Both the position numbers and the translations under genes were made by a program. Under the pieces are notes generated by a model that worked only from the letters and a program-made list of their open reading frames with translations, did not search any database and was not told the DNA's origin. From Beijerinckiaceae bacterium (lineage in GTDB: Bacteria > Pseudomonadota > Alphaproteobacteria > Rhizobiales > Beijerinckiaceae), in the NCBI GenBank assembly GCA_027311205.1, contig DAICZI010000031.1:1-10479 (forward strand): DNA of 10,479 bases, written 5' to 3'. Numbering within the stretch: the first letter of the stretch is position 1; each line of letters opens with the position of its first letter. This document shows, piece by piece, positions 1-5,888 of the stretch.

Positions 1-1
1 C

Positions 2-580
2 TTCTGGGTGCTGGCTGCGACGTTTTTCATCTGCGGCCTTTCAACCAATGGCTTGATCCAGCAGCATTTCATCCCGTTCTGTGGTGATTATGGCCTTGCC
101 GCCGTGCAGGCCAGCTTTGTGCTCGCGATCATGGGCGGGTTTGATTTCGTCGGCACGATTCTGTCGGGCTGGCTGTCAGACAGAATCGACAGCCGCTGGC
201 TGCTGGGCTGGTATTATGGCCTGCGCGGGCTGGCCCTGCTCTATCTGCCCTTTGCGCATTTCAGCCTGGCGGGCCTCAGTGTTTTTGCGGTGTTTTACGG
301 GCTGGACTGGGTGGCGACCGTGCCGCCCACCGTCAAGCTCGCCGCCGCGCATTTTGGCCGCGAGAAGGCCGGCGTGGTGTTTGGCTGGATTTTCGCCGCG
401 CATCAACTGGGCGCGGCGGCAGCGGCCTGGGGTGCGGGATTGTCGCGCACCGAGCTCTCAACCTATGTGCCGGCCTTTATCGGGGCGGGGGCCATGTGCC
501 TGTTGGCTACAGCGCTGTGCCTGACCATGCGGGGCACCCCAAAGCCGGTGCTGGCCGGGACGGCTGCAGCGGCGGCTTGA
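2..580 (+). CDS. MFS transporter, C-terminal part (cut by window edge)
   Basis: The frame is already open at the left edge and ends at TGA 578-580, so the true start lies outside the window; the GTG at position 8 is probably internal. About 192 residues are visible, roughly the second half of a 12-helix major facilitator carrier. They contain several hydrophobic helices and the conserved MFS loop signature GWLSDRIDSR (a G-x-L-S/A-D-R type motif). Later segments FYGLDWVATVPPTV and GVVFGWIFAAHQLGAA are typical of an MFS group common in alphaproteobacteria that is usually annotated only as 'MFS transporter'. The substrate cannot be read from this piece; a small organic acid is possible because of distant likeness to monocarboxylate carriers, but that is inference. 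The C-terminus ends in an alanine-rich tail. The gene converges on the tRNA gene downstream. Confidence 0.88.
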   Translation, partial: FWVLAATFFICGLSTNGLIQQHFIPFCGDYGLAAVQASFVLAIMGGFDFVGTILSGWLSDRIDSRWLLGWYYGLRGLALLYLPFAHFSLAGLSVFAVFYGLDWVATVPPTVKLAAAHFGREKAGVVFGWIFAAHQLGAAAAAWGAGLSRTELSTYVPAFIGAGAMCLLATALCLTMRGTPKPVLAGTAAAAA

Positions 581-676
581 CCGGCAAAATCAGGCCGAGC
601 ACGCGCTCAAGGCAAACAAGGTCGCACGCGGCTGGCGCGGCGACGGGAAAAAGCGATGTTACATGGTTGAATTAGC

Positions 677-753
677 TGGCAGGAGAGGTGGGACTCGAAC
701 CCACAACCCCCGGTTTTGGAGACCGGTACTCTAGCCAATTGAGCTACACTCCT
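677..753 (-). tRNA. tRNA-Trp (anticodon CCA), CCA end encoded
   Basis: Read on the minus strand, 753 to 681 folds as a cloverleaf. The D arm is GCTC/GAGT, with a G-T wobble at the outer pair. The anticodon stem is CCGGT/ACCGG around loop CTCCAAA, giving anticodon CCA for tryptophan. The variable loop is 5 nt, and the T arm is GTGGG-TTCGAGT-CCCAC. The discriminator G (680) is followed by genomically encoded CCA (679-677). The acceptor stem AGGAGTG pairs with CTCTCCT except at position 6:67, which is T opposite T. The gene sits 43 nt downstream of the YbjQ-family gene on the same strand and may be cotranscribed with it. It is not next to secE/nusG in this window, a linkage often seen for tRNA-Trp in proteobacteria. 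No convincing T-run terminator hairpin was found just after it. Confidence 0.96.
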
Positions 754-796
754 GTGCGGGACGTCTATTGCCGCAAAAGCTCTGCCGATGCAAGCC

Positions 797-1120
797 TCAT
801 GCGCTGGGTTCGACAATCACTGCCGATCCATAGGCCAGCACCTCGGTAATGCCGTCCATGATTTCATTGGCGTCATAACGCATGCCGATAATGGCGTTGG
901 CGCCGGCCTTCTGGGCATGTTCGATCATCAGATCGAAGGATTCCTGGCGCGCCGTTTCGGCCAGATTGACATAGATACCGAGCTTGCCGCCAAACACCGA
1001 TTGCAGGCCGCCGAGCATGTTGCCTACCGCGCTGCGCGAACGCACGGTGATGCCGCGCACGATTCCCAGATGGCGCGTGACCCGATAGCCCGCGAGATCA
1101 TTGGTGGTTGAGACAATCAT
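797..1120 (-). CDS. ybjQ: YbjQ / UPF0145 family protein
   Basis: This 107-residue protein matches the YbjQ/UPF0145 (DUF74) family in length and in its conserved blocks. It opens with MIVSTTNDLAGYRV. A glycine-rich centre follows, with NMLGGLQSVFGGKLGIY around residues 34-50, and then the helix with ARQESFDLMIEHAQKAGANA around 57-76 and IIGMRYDANEI at 77-87. Members are small soluble proteins that form ring-like oligomers; they are sometimes labelled heavy-metal-binding, but no biochemical role is established. The ATG at 1120 was chosen because the family starts at this point and because a GGGGAA ribosome site lies about 9-13 nt upstream. An in-frame ATG at 1135 would add five residues but has no ribosome site. 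The gene is divergent from thiD and is followed on the same strand by tRNA-Trp. Confidence 0.93.
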   Translation of the reverse strand: MIVSTTNDLAGYRVTRHLGIVRGITVRSRSAVGNMLGGLQSVFGGKLGIYVNLAETARQESFDLMIEHAQKAGANAIIGMRYDANEIMDGITEVLAYGSAVIVEPSA

Positions 1121-1165
1121 GCTAAGGTTCCCCATGAAGATGAATTGACACCCGCGAAGGCCATC

Positions 1166-1846
1166 ATGCCGCAGATCAACGCCGTTGCCAATGTCCTGTC
1201 CATCGCCGGCTCCGACCCCTCGGGCGGGGCGGGCATTCAGGCTGACCTGAAAACCTTTGCGGCGCTCGGCTGCTATGGCATGGCGGCGATCAGTGCCCTT
1301 ACCGTGCAGAACACGCAAGGCGTGCTGGCGATGCACCTTGTTGCGCCGGATATCCTGGAAGCGCAGATCGAGGCGATTTTTGCGGATATCAGGGTCGATG
1401 CGGTGAAGATCGGCATGCTCGGTTCAACTGAGAATGTTGCGGTGGTTGCCGCCGTGCTGAAGCGCTGGAAACCGGTGCATGTGGTGCTTGATCCGGTGCT
1501 GGCTGCCACCAGCGGGGCAGCGCTGGGTTCGGCGGGTCTGGCGCAGGCTCTGGTGCACCAGCTCTTTCCGCTGGCGACGCTGGTGACGCCCAATCTGCCT
1601 GAGGCTCGCCTTTTGGCGGGCCGTGAGGGCACCGCCCTTGAACTGGCAGAGGCGCTATACGCCGCCGGGGGCCCGGCGCTGCTGGTGAAAGGTGGCCATG
1701 CCGAAGGGGCGGAAGCTTGTGATTGGCTGGTGGATGGGCAGGGTGCGGCCCGCTTCTGCATGCCGCGCCTTGCCACCCGCAACACGCATGGCACCGGTTG
1801 CACCCTGGCGAGCGCCCTGGCGGCGGCTTTGGCCTGCGGCCTGTAG
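1166..1846 (+). CDS. thiD: Hydroxymethylpyrimidine/phosphomethylpyrimidine kinase, interrupted by in-frame TAG
   Basis: ThiD phosphorylates hydroxymethylpyrimidine and then HMP-phosphate to HMP-diphosphate, the pyrimidine half of thiamine. It belongs to the ribokinase-like fold. The substrate-binding segment IAGSDPSGGAGIQADLKTF is at residues 13-31, and LVTPNLPEA lies mid-protein. The catalytic block NTHGTGCTLASA is around 206-217, with Cys about 212 in the GTGC anion-hole motif. ATG 1166 has GAAGG at 1156-1160; a TTG at 1145 is an alternative start with no better ribosome site. The reading frame stops at TAG 1844-1846 after 226 residues, where family members run to about 265. The missing tail continues in the same frame (next entry). 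As read, the product keeps the catalytic cysteine but loses its last two helices, so activity is doubtful. No TPP riboswitch fits in the 45-nt leader. Confidence 0.9.
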   Translation: MPQINAVANVLSIAGSDPSGGAGIQADLKTFAALGCYGMAAISALTVQNTQGVLAMHLVAPDILEAQIEAIFADIRVDAVKIGMLGSTENVAVVAAVLKRWKPVHVVLDPVLAATSGAALGSAGLAQALVHQLFPLATLVTPNLPEARLLAGREGTALELAEALYAAGGPALLVKGGHAEGAEACDWLVDGQGAARFCMPRLATRNTHGTGCTLASALAAALACGL

Positions 1847-1972
1847 TTGCGCGACGCCGTGGCTGCCGCGCGGCATCATCTGCAATGTGCGCTGGCTGGT
1901 GCCGAGGTGTTGGCGGTTGGTGCAGGAACCGGGCATGGGCCGCTGAATCATTTCGCGATGCAGAACTGCTGA
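1847..1972 (+). pseudogene. thiD: Detached C-terminal tail of thiD, in frame after the amber codon
   Basis: Directly after TAG 1844-1846, in the same frame, 41 further sense codons lead to TGA 1970-1972. They read LRDAVAAARHHLQCALAGAE and then VLAVGAGTGHGPLNHFAMQNC. This is the expected ThiD ending: an amphipathic helix, then a G-x-G-x-GP-x-NHF type terminus matching the E. coli ThiD end (VGHGIGPVHHF). With the tail the protein would be about 268 residues including the amber position, the normal length. There is no start codon with a ribosome site for independent translation of this piece. A single base change, for example CAG or TGG to TAG, would explain the break; a real mutation, a sequencing or assembly error, and readthrough cannot be told apart from this sequence alone. 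Confidence 0.85.
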
Positions 1973-2030
1973 TCGGGCTTGCATGAGCCTGGCCGCTGGT
2001 GCTTCAATGGCGCGACGTGGGGTGAGCCAA

Positions 2031-3281
2031 ATGACACGATTGCGCTGGCTTGTGAATTTGGCTTTCAGCCTGGTTGTCTGGGGGCTTGTTGCCTGGGGTA
2101 TGGTCGCTCACGGTTTGGCCAAAGCGGCTGATCTCACCCTCACCTGCGCCATCACGTCGAGCAGTTCGCCGCCTGGCCAGGATCCTGTGGTCGGCATCTC
2201 GCTGAATCTGGGCAAAAACTGGTCGGTCGTGCATCATACGCAAAGCGGCCAAAGCTATGCGCGGCGTGATCAATATTTCATCAAGTCCACGCTGCGCAAA
2301 CCGGGCGGGTTTGTGTGGAGGGGCATGAGTTTTCGAAAGCCCGGCCTGACCATGATCGGCATTGCCAGTCGCGACAGGGCCGGCCACTGGAGCTATCGCG
2401 AATTTACCCATGAAATTGCCGGGCGTCGGGTGCTGACCTCACGCATGCTGGCAAGCTGCGTCAAAAGCAGCGAGGCTGGCGGGACTGTTGCCAAACTGCC
2501 GGATGGACCCGTGCTGGCGCAATGGGATGCAAAGCAGGGCGCACGCACGGTCGAGACGGGCGGACTCAGCCTCAGCTTCACATCGGTGGGCGCGGCGGGC
2601 GAAGTCCCGCATCCCCAGATCACGCTGCGCGGCATTGGCGTGCCTACCGAGGTCATCGACCTGAAAGATGCCGAGGCGAGCTATGGCGTGGCCTATGGCG
2701 TTTTGCGGCTTGACCCTGACCACGCAGCCAAGGACGTGTTGATTTCCGGCTATGCCGGCGGGGCGCATTGCTGCTCGGTCAATGCCATTGCGTCGCTGGT
2801 GCAGGGGCAGTGGAAGCTCGTCATGCCGGGGAAATTCGATGGATATTACATGAAATATGCCCCGGTCGACCTCAACCATGATGGCGTGCCGGATTTCGCG
2901 ATTCCCGACAATGCGTTTTATTATCGGTTCACCGACTATGCCGACAGTGCCGCGCCTGACCGTTTTTACCGGCTCGACGACGGGCGCTGGGTGGATGAAT
3001 CCACCAGCCCGTCGTTTCGCCCGATCTATATTCAGGAGATGGCGCGCTATGAGCCCGGTTGTCGCCTCGGCCACCACGGCCTCTGCGCCGCCTATGTGGC
3101 CGCTGGCGCCCGCGCCGGCCAGTTTCAAAGCGCCTGGCGCTTCATGCTGGCGCATATCAACAAGACAAGCACCTGGGACATTCCCGATTGCCCACCCGAT
3201 AACGGTGACTGCAATGCCACAACCCGTGATTACGTCGGCGCTCTGGCCCGGTTCCTGCGCCTGCAAGGCTATATTGAATGA
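2031..3281 (+). CDS. Exported protein of unknown function with GGAHCC segment and DxNxDG calcium-type loop
   Basis: A 416-residue product. The N-terminus MTRLRWLVNLAFSLVVWGLV continues to a hydrophobic stretch ending in AKA near residue 32, so it is predicted to be exported. ATG 2031 was preferred over ATGs at 1983 and 2007 because GGGGTGAG lies at 2019-2026 and because it places the signal peptide at the very N-terminus. The mature part begins with a cysteine-containing beta-rich region. Around residues 239-249 is the segment ISGYAGGAHCC, and around 279-293 is VDLNHDGVPDFAIPD, which has the D-x-N-x-D-G-x-x-D spacing of a calcium-binding loop of EF-hand, dockerin or VCBS/FG-GAP type. The C-terminal third has several cysteines (YEPGCRLGHHGLC and DCPPDNGDC), consistent with periplasmic disulfides. 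I recognise this layout from uncharacterised secreted bacterial proteins, but no function is known to me. The gene starts 58 nt after the reconstructed end of thiD. Confidence 0.82.
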   Translation: MTRLRWLVNLAFSLVVWGLVAWGMVAHGLAKAADLTLTCAITSSSSPPGQDPVVGISLNLGKNWSVVHHTQSGQSYARRDQYFIKSTLRKPGGFVWRGMSFRKPGLTMIGIASRDRAGHWSYREFTHEIAGRRVLTSRMLASCVKSSEAGGTVAKLPDGPVLAQWDAKQGARTVETGGLSLSFTSVGAAGEVPHPQITLRGIGVPTEVIDLKDAEASYGVAYGVLRLDPDHAAKDVLISGYAGGAHCCSVNAIASLVQGQWKLVMPGKFDGYYMKYAPVDLNHDGVPDFAIPDNAFYYRFTDYADSAAPDRFYRLDDGRWVDESTSPSFRPIYIQEMARYEPGCRLGHHGLCAAYVAAGARAGQFQSAWRFMLAHINKTSTWDIPDCPPDNGDCNATTRDYVGALARFLRLQGYIE

Positions 3282-3410
3282 GGAGATCAGGTCGGCGCAA
3301 CGGTGCGGCCTGAGCTGGTGCCTGATGCGGCGGCGAACTTGCGCGTTGAAACCGCGTGTCCTGAACTAGAAGGCGAAGCCTGTCACGTTGGCATCGCTCG
3401 CTGCCCAACC

Positions 3411-3439
3411 TTTACCCTCATCTGATCCCGTTGTATCCT
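3411..3439 (+). promoter_or_regulatory. Candidate sigma-70-type promoter for the small secreted protein gene
   Basis: TTTACC at 3411-3416 and TATCCT at 3434-3439 are separated by exactly 17 bp and each match four of six consensus bases. They lie 27 bp upstream of the start codon at 3467, with a strong CGGAGG ribosome site in between. The preceding gene ends at 3281, which leaves room for an independent promoter. The match was made by eye only and such matches are common by chance. Confidence 0.35.
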
Positions 3440-3466
3440 TGCCGAACCGTGTTCACGGAGGCAACG

Positions 3467-3892
3467 ATGACCCTTTCTGCGCCCTGGCATTTCAAGTATT
3501 TCGCGGTGGCCGTCGCGCTTGGTGCGGGTCTTGCGCCGCATTCGGCGCGGGCCTGCGAAAAGGGACGCACGCCTGCCTGTGCCGTTGTCCTGAAGATGAA
3601 GCCGCGCCAAAAGGTGATTGTCGCGCAGGGCGTGGTGTCTGGTGCCAAGCCGGATTATTATTTTCGCTTTGTCGCGAATGCCAGGCAGAAGCTGACGATC
3701 ACCACTCATGGCGGCGGGCTCAAGACCGGGCCGGGTATTCCGCTGACCTTCCCCAATGGTTCAGGCGATGCAGTGGATGAAGGCGTGCCCTACACCCTGC
3801 CGCAATCGGGTGCCTATATCGTGCTGCTGCACGCCAACACTATGTCAGACGGCCCGTTCGGGCGCTTCACCATGAAGCTCGCGATCCGCTGA
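3467..3892 (+). CDS. Small secreted protein with PPC-like beta-sandwich
   Basis: A 141-residue product. ATG 3467 is preceded by CGGAGG at 3456-3461 with 5-nt spacing, and a classical signal peptide follows directly: FKYFAVAVALGAGLAPHSARA, with cleavage likely before CEKG at about residue 29. An upstream in-frame TTG at 3431 has no ribosome site and would bury the signal peptide. The mature domain of about 110 residues reads as a beta-sandwich. The stretches PDYYFRFVANARQKLTITT, EGVPYTLPQSGAYIVLLHA and FGRFTMKLAI follow the strand pattern of bacterial pre-peptidase C-terminal (PPC) domains, which attach to secreted proteases or stand alone. No catalytic motif is visible. The two cysteines near the mature N-terminus (CEKGRTPAC) could form a disulfide. 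The PPC assignment is a resemblance, not proven, and the function is unknown. Confidence 0.8.
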   Translation: MTLSAPWHFKYFAVAVALGAGLAPHSARACEKGRTPACAVVLKMKPRQKVIVAQGVVSGAKPDYYFRFVANARQKLTITTHGGGLKTGPGIPLTFPNGSGDAVDEGVPYTLPQSGAYIVLLHANTMSDGPFGRFTMKLAIR

Positions 3893-3919
3893 TCCGTCAG
3901 GCGCTGGCGCGGGGCGTCA

Positions 3920-3953
3920 GGTCATGGTCCGGGAGAGGTCATGGGCCGGGAAA
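3920..3953. repeat. 17-bp tandem near-repeat at the 3' end of the ElyC-family gene
   Basis: Two adjacent 17-bp units occupy 3920-3936 (GGTCATGGTCCGGGAGA) and 3937-3953 (GGTCATGGGCCGGGAAA). They differ at two positions. The second unit contains the stop codon (3939-3941) and last codons of the minus-strand ElyC-family gene; the first unit is in the short gap before the convergent secreted-protein gene. It looks like a small local duplication by slippage. No regulatory role is evident. Confidence 0.6.
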
Positions 3954-4733
3954 CAAGGCGTTGCTGCGCCCGGACAGGCGGTAGATGAGCAGGCCGATCC
4001 ATTCGTGGGCGGCCTGATCGACATAGGCCAGATTTTTGCTGGCGGGGACGTCGGGGTGCCACAGGCCGGGCGGCGGCACTGTTTTGTAATCGACCGGATC
4101 GGGAATGACGGCAAAGCCGATCTGGCGGAAAGCGCCCATGGCGCGCGGCATATGCTCCGCCGATGTCAGAAGGATCCAACGCTCGCCGGGCCGGGGCCTG
4201 AGCATCGCCCTTGTGAATTCGGCATTTTCAAAAGTGGTGCGCGAGCGATCCTCAAAGCGCATCTGCGCGGCGGGCACGCCATCTTCGAGCCATAGCTGAC
4301 GGGCAAATTCGGCCTCGGTGTGTTTCCCACCACCTAATTTTCCCGAACCGCCCGTATAGACCAATTGCGCCTGCGGAAAGCGGCGGGCGAGTGCCATGGC
4401 TTCGGTCAGGCGCGCACCTGCGGGGGTGAGCTCAATCGTGCCACGGCGTGCTGAAATGGTCTCATCCACGCCGCCGCCCAGCACGATAATCCCGGTCGGT
4501 GCGGCACCAAAGGCGGGGAGGGGGGCAAAGCGCTGCTCCAGCGGATAGAGCAGCATTTTGCCGAGCGGCGTGAAGCCGCAGGCGAGCAGGGCCGACACGG
4601 CTGCCACAAGCAAAAAATGGCCAAAGCGGCGGGCGGATGTCCACGTCAGCGCCAGACCAAAAAATGCCAGCAAAATCAGCAATGTCGATGGCGCGCCGAT
4701 CAGCCAGAGCAATTTTGACGCGATGAAAAACAT
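3939..4733 (-). CDS. YdcF/ElyC/SanA-family (DUF218) inner-membrane protein
   Basis: The 264-residue product has two N-terminal membrane helices (about residues 8-30 and 38-54) followed by a DUF218 domain. Its conserved blocks are GIIVLGGGVD (81-90), LVYTGGSGK with a following KHTEAEFA (124-144), EDRSRTTFENA (161-171), LLTSAEHMPRAM (188-199) and IPDPVDY (210-216). In E. coli the relative ElyC supports peptidoglycan assembly and undecaprenyl-carrier homeostasis, and SanA affects envelope permeability; the biochemical activity of the domain is unsettled. ATG 4731-4733 is preceded by GGAAGG a few bases upstream. It lies 28 nt downstream of uppP on the same strand, a likely operon, and the pairing supports an envelope role. 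Length and domain order resemble ElyC more than single-helix SanA or soluble YdcF, but the exact orthology is not certain. Confidence 0.9.
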   Translation of the reverse strand: MFFIASKLLWLIGAPSTLLILLAFFGLALTWTSARRFGHFLLVAAVSALLACGFTPLGKMLLYPLEQRFAPLPAFGAAPTGIIVLGGGVDETISARRGTIELTPAGARLTEAMALARRFPQAQLVYTGGSGKLGGGKHTEAEFARQLWLEDGVPAAQMRFEDRSRTTFENAEFTRAMLRPRPGERWILLTSAEHMPRAMGAFRQIGFAVIPDPVDYKTVPPPGLWHPDVPASKNLAYVDQAAHEWIGLLIYRLSGRSNALFPGP

Positions 4734-4761
4734 GAGCCTTCCGCAAGCTGAGGCGCGTGCC

Positions 4762-5583
4762 TCACATCAGATTGAGCCAGGCGATCGAGGTAAATCCGGC
4801 GATGGCGCAATAATAGGCAAAGGGGGTCAGCGCGCCCTGGTCATGCGATTTGAACCAGCGCATCAAAAACGAGGTGCTGGCATAGGCAAAAACTCCGGAC
4901 ACCACAAAGCACATCAAGGCCAGAAGCCCGAACGCATGGTGATCGATCTTTGGAATTTCATGGCCAGCCGCGCCAAAGATGATCGGTGTGGCCATCAGGA
5001 AGGCGAATTTTGCCGAATCTTCGTGGCTGAGGCCGACGAAAATGCCGCCGAGCACAGTTGAGCCGGAGCGTGAAATGCCGGGTATCAGCGCCAGCGCCTG
5101 GGCAAAGCCAATCGCCACCGCACTTTCCCAGCCCATGGTATCCAGAGTTACGGTGCCATCCGATTTACGCAGGCGCTCGCCAAACAGCAGCGCCACGCCG
5201 TTGATGATGAGAAACACCGCTGCCAGCATGGGCGTGGCAAAGGCATGTTTCAGCTTTTTCTCGAACAGAAAGCCGATGACCGCCGCTGGAATGGTGGCGA
5301 ACATCAGCATGATGAACAGGCGGCGGTCGAGGGCTGCGCGGTCGCTCTTGCGGCCGATGATCGACAGGCCAAATTCAATCCAGTCGTGGCGGAAATAAAT
5401 CAGCAGCGCGACGGCAGTGCCAAAATGCATGGTCACCACGAGCGGCAGGAAATTGTCGCTTTTCTCGATTGCATGCCAGCCGAGCAAAGCCGGAATAATC
5501 ACCATGTGGCCGAGGCTGCTGACCGGAAACAGTTCCGTCACGCCTTGGAGGATGGACAAAAGCAGCGCCTGCAGGAATGACAT
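4762..5583 (-). CDS. uppP: Undecaprenyl-diphosphate phosphatase
   Basis: UppP (BacA) is an integral membrane phosphatase that converts undecaprenyl diphosphate to undecaprenyl phosphate. This recycles the lipid carrier used for peptidoglycan and other envelope polymers, and overproduction is known to raise bacitracin tolerance. The 273-residue length is normal. The first catalytic region, LQGVTELFPVSSLGHMV, spans residues 12-28; it contains the (E/Q)xxxE motif as Q13-x3-E17, and H26. The second, PGISRSGST, spans 168-176 with R172, equivalent to the essential arginine 174 of E. coli. Hydrophobic segments are spread throughout, as expected for a polytopic protein. The start follows the family N-terminus; the ribosome site upstream is weak. 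It is the first gene of a probable operon with the ElyC-family gene and is divergent from the lytic transglycosylase gene. Confidence 0.96.
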   Translation of the reverse strand: MSFLQALLLSILQGVTELFPVSSLGHMVIIPALLGWHAIEKSDNFLPLVVTMHFGTAVALLIYFRHDWIEFGLSIIGRKSDRAALDRRLFIMLMFATIPAAVIGFLFEKKLKHAFATPMLAAVFLIINGVALLFGERLRKSDGTVTLDTMGWESAVAIGFAQALALIPGISRSGSTVLGGIFVGLSHEDSAKFAFLMATPIIFGAAGHEIPKIDHHAFGLLALMCFVVSGVFAYASTSFLMRWFKSHDQGALTPFAYYCAIAGFTSIAWLNLM

Positions 5584-5888
5584 GGTCTGAACTCTTTTTT
5601 CGGAATGAGCGAATCAGCCGCATAATCTGCGATCCGCTTTGGCGTGTGTCCTGCGGCTTGTAAAGCTGCAAGCGGGTGTCCAGTGCCCTGAACACGGCAA
5701 CACTCCCGCCAGTTTCAGCCTGCAAGACGGCGTCGGCCGATGATGATGCAAATCCGTGTGCGTGCACGGCCCTGAAGATTTGCTTGTGGGACAAGGGCTT
5801 GGACTATGGCAGGAGATCACGGGGCAGAAATTGGCGAATCGGGCAACCGGTGTTATGAAACGTCGGTTATTCGCTAAAGGATATGATG
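5584..5888. other. Intergenic region between divergent uppP and lytic transglycosylase genes
   Basis: About 305 bp without a supported gene. It must carry promoters for both flanking genes. A candidate promoter for the plus-strand gene is listed separately. Two small hairpins can be drawn, CCGTG/CACGG at 5754-5769 and CTTGT-GGG-ACAAG at 5783-5795; neither is followed by a T run, so they are not intrinsic terminators. Short open frames exist on both strands (for example 5676-5858 plus), but they resemble nothing I know and lack a ribosome site. A small RNA cannot be excluded, but nothing positively supports one. Confidence 0.5.
5831..5859 (+). promoter_or_regulatory. Candidate sigma-70-type promoter for the lytic transglycosylase gene
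   Basis: TTGGCG at 5831-5836 and TATGAA at 5854-5859 are 17 bp apart and each match four of six consensus bases; the bases just before the -10 box are TGT. This would start transcription near 5866 and give a leader of about 20 nt containing the AAAGG ribosome site at 5876-5880. It could serve the whole three-gene unit to 8875. Found by eye only. Confidence 0.35.

Noticed and set aside
581..676. Possible intrinsic terminator for the MFS gene or the tRNA gene
   Set aside because: A short T run occurs on the minus strand near 648-652, but no stable GC stem directly precedes it, so I do not call a terminator.
607..816. A 69-codon minus-strand open frame overlapping the tRNA
   Set aside because: Its centre (SVAQLARVPVSKTGGCGFESH) is the usual chance translation of a tRNA gene.
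1121..1165. Possible TPP riboswitch upstream of thiD
   Set aside because: The leader is only about 45 nt, far too short for a THI element, and the conserved CTGAGA-type core is not present.
1273..1803. Minus-strand and other-frame open frames within thiD
   Set aside because: They are shadows of the thiD coding frame, without family resemblance or ribosome sites.
1844..1846. Evidence for genome-wide TAG reassignment
   Set aside because: The window has one internal TAG and no other amber codon in conserved positions; the only tRNA seen has anticodon CCA and reads UGG. A point mutation or sequence error is simpler.
2439..3266. A 275-codon minus-strand open frame opposite the GGAHCC exported-protein gene
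   Set aside because: The plus-strand frame has a signal peptide, a ribosome site and coherent motifs; the antisense frame has none and looks like a coding shadow.
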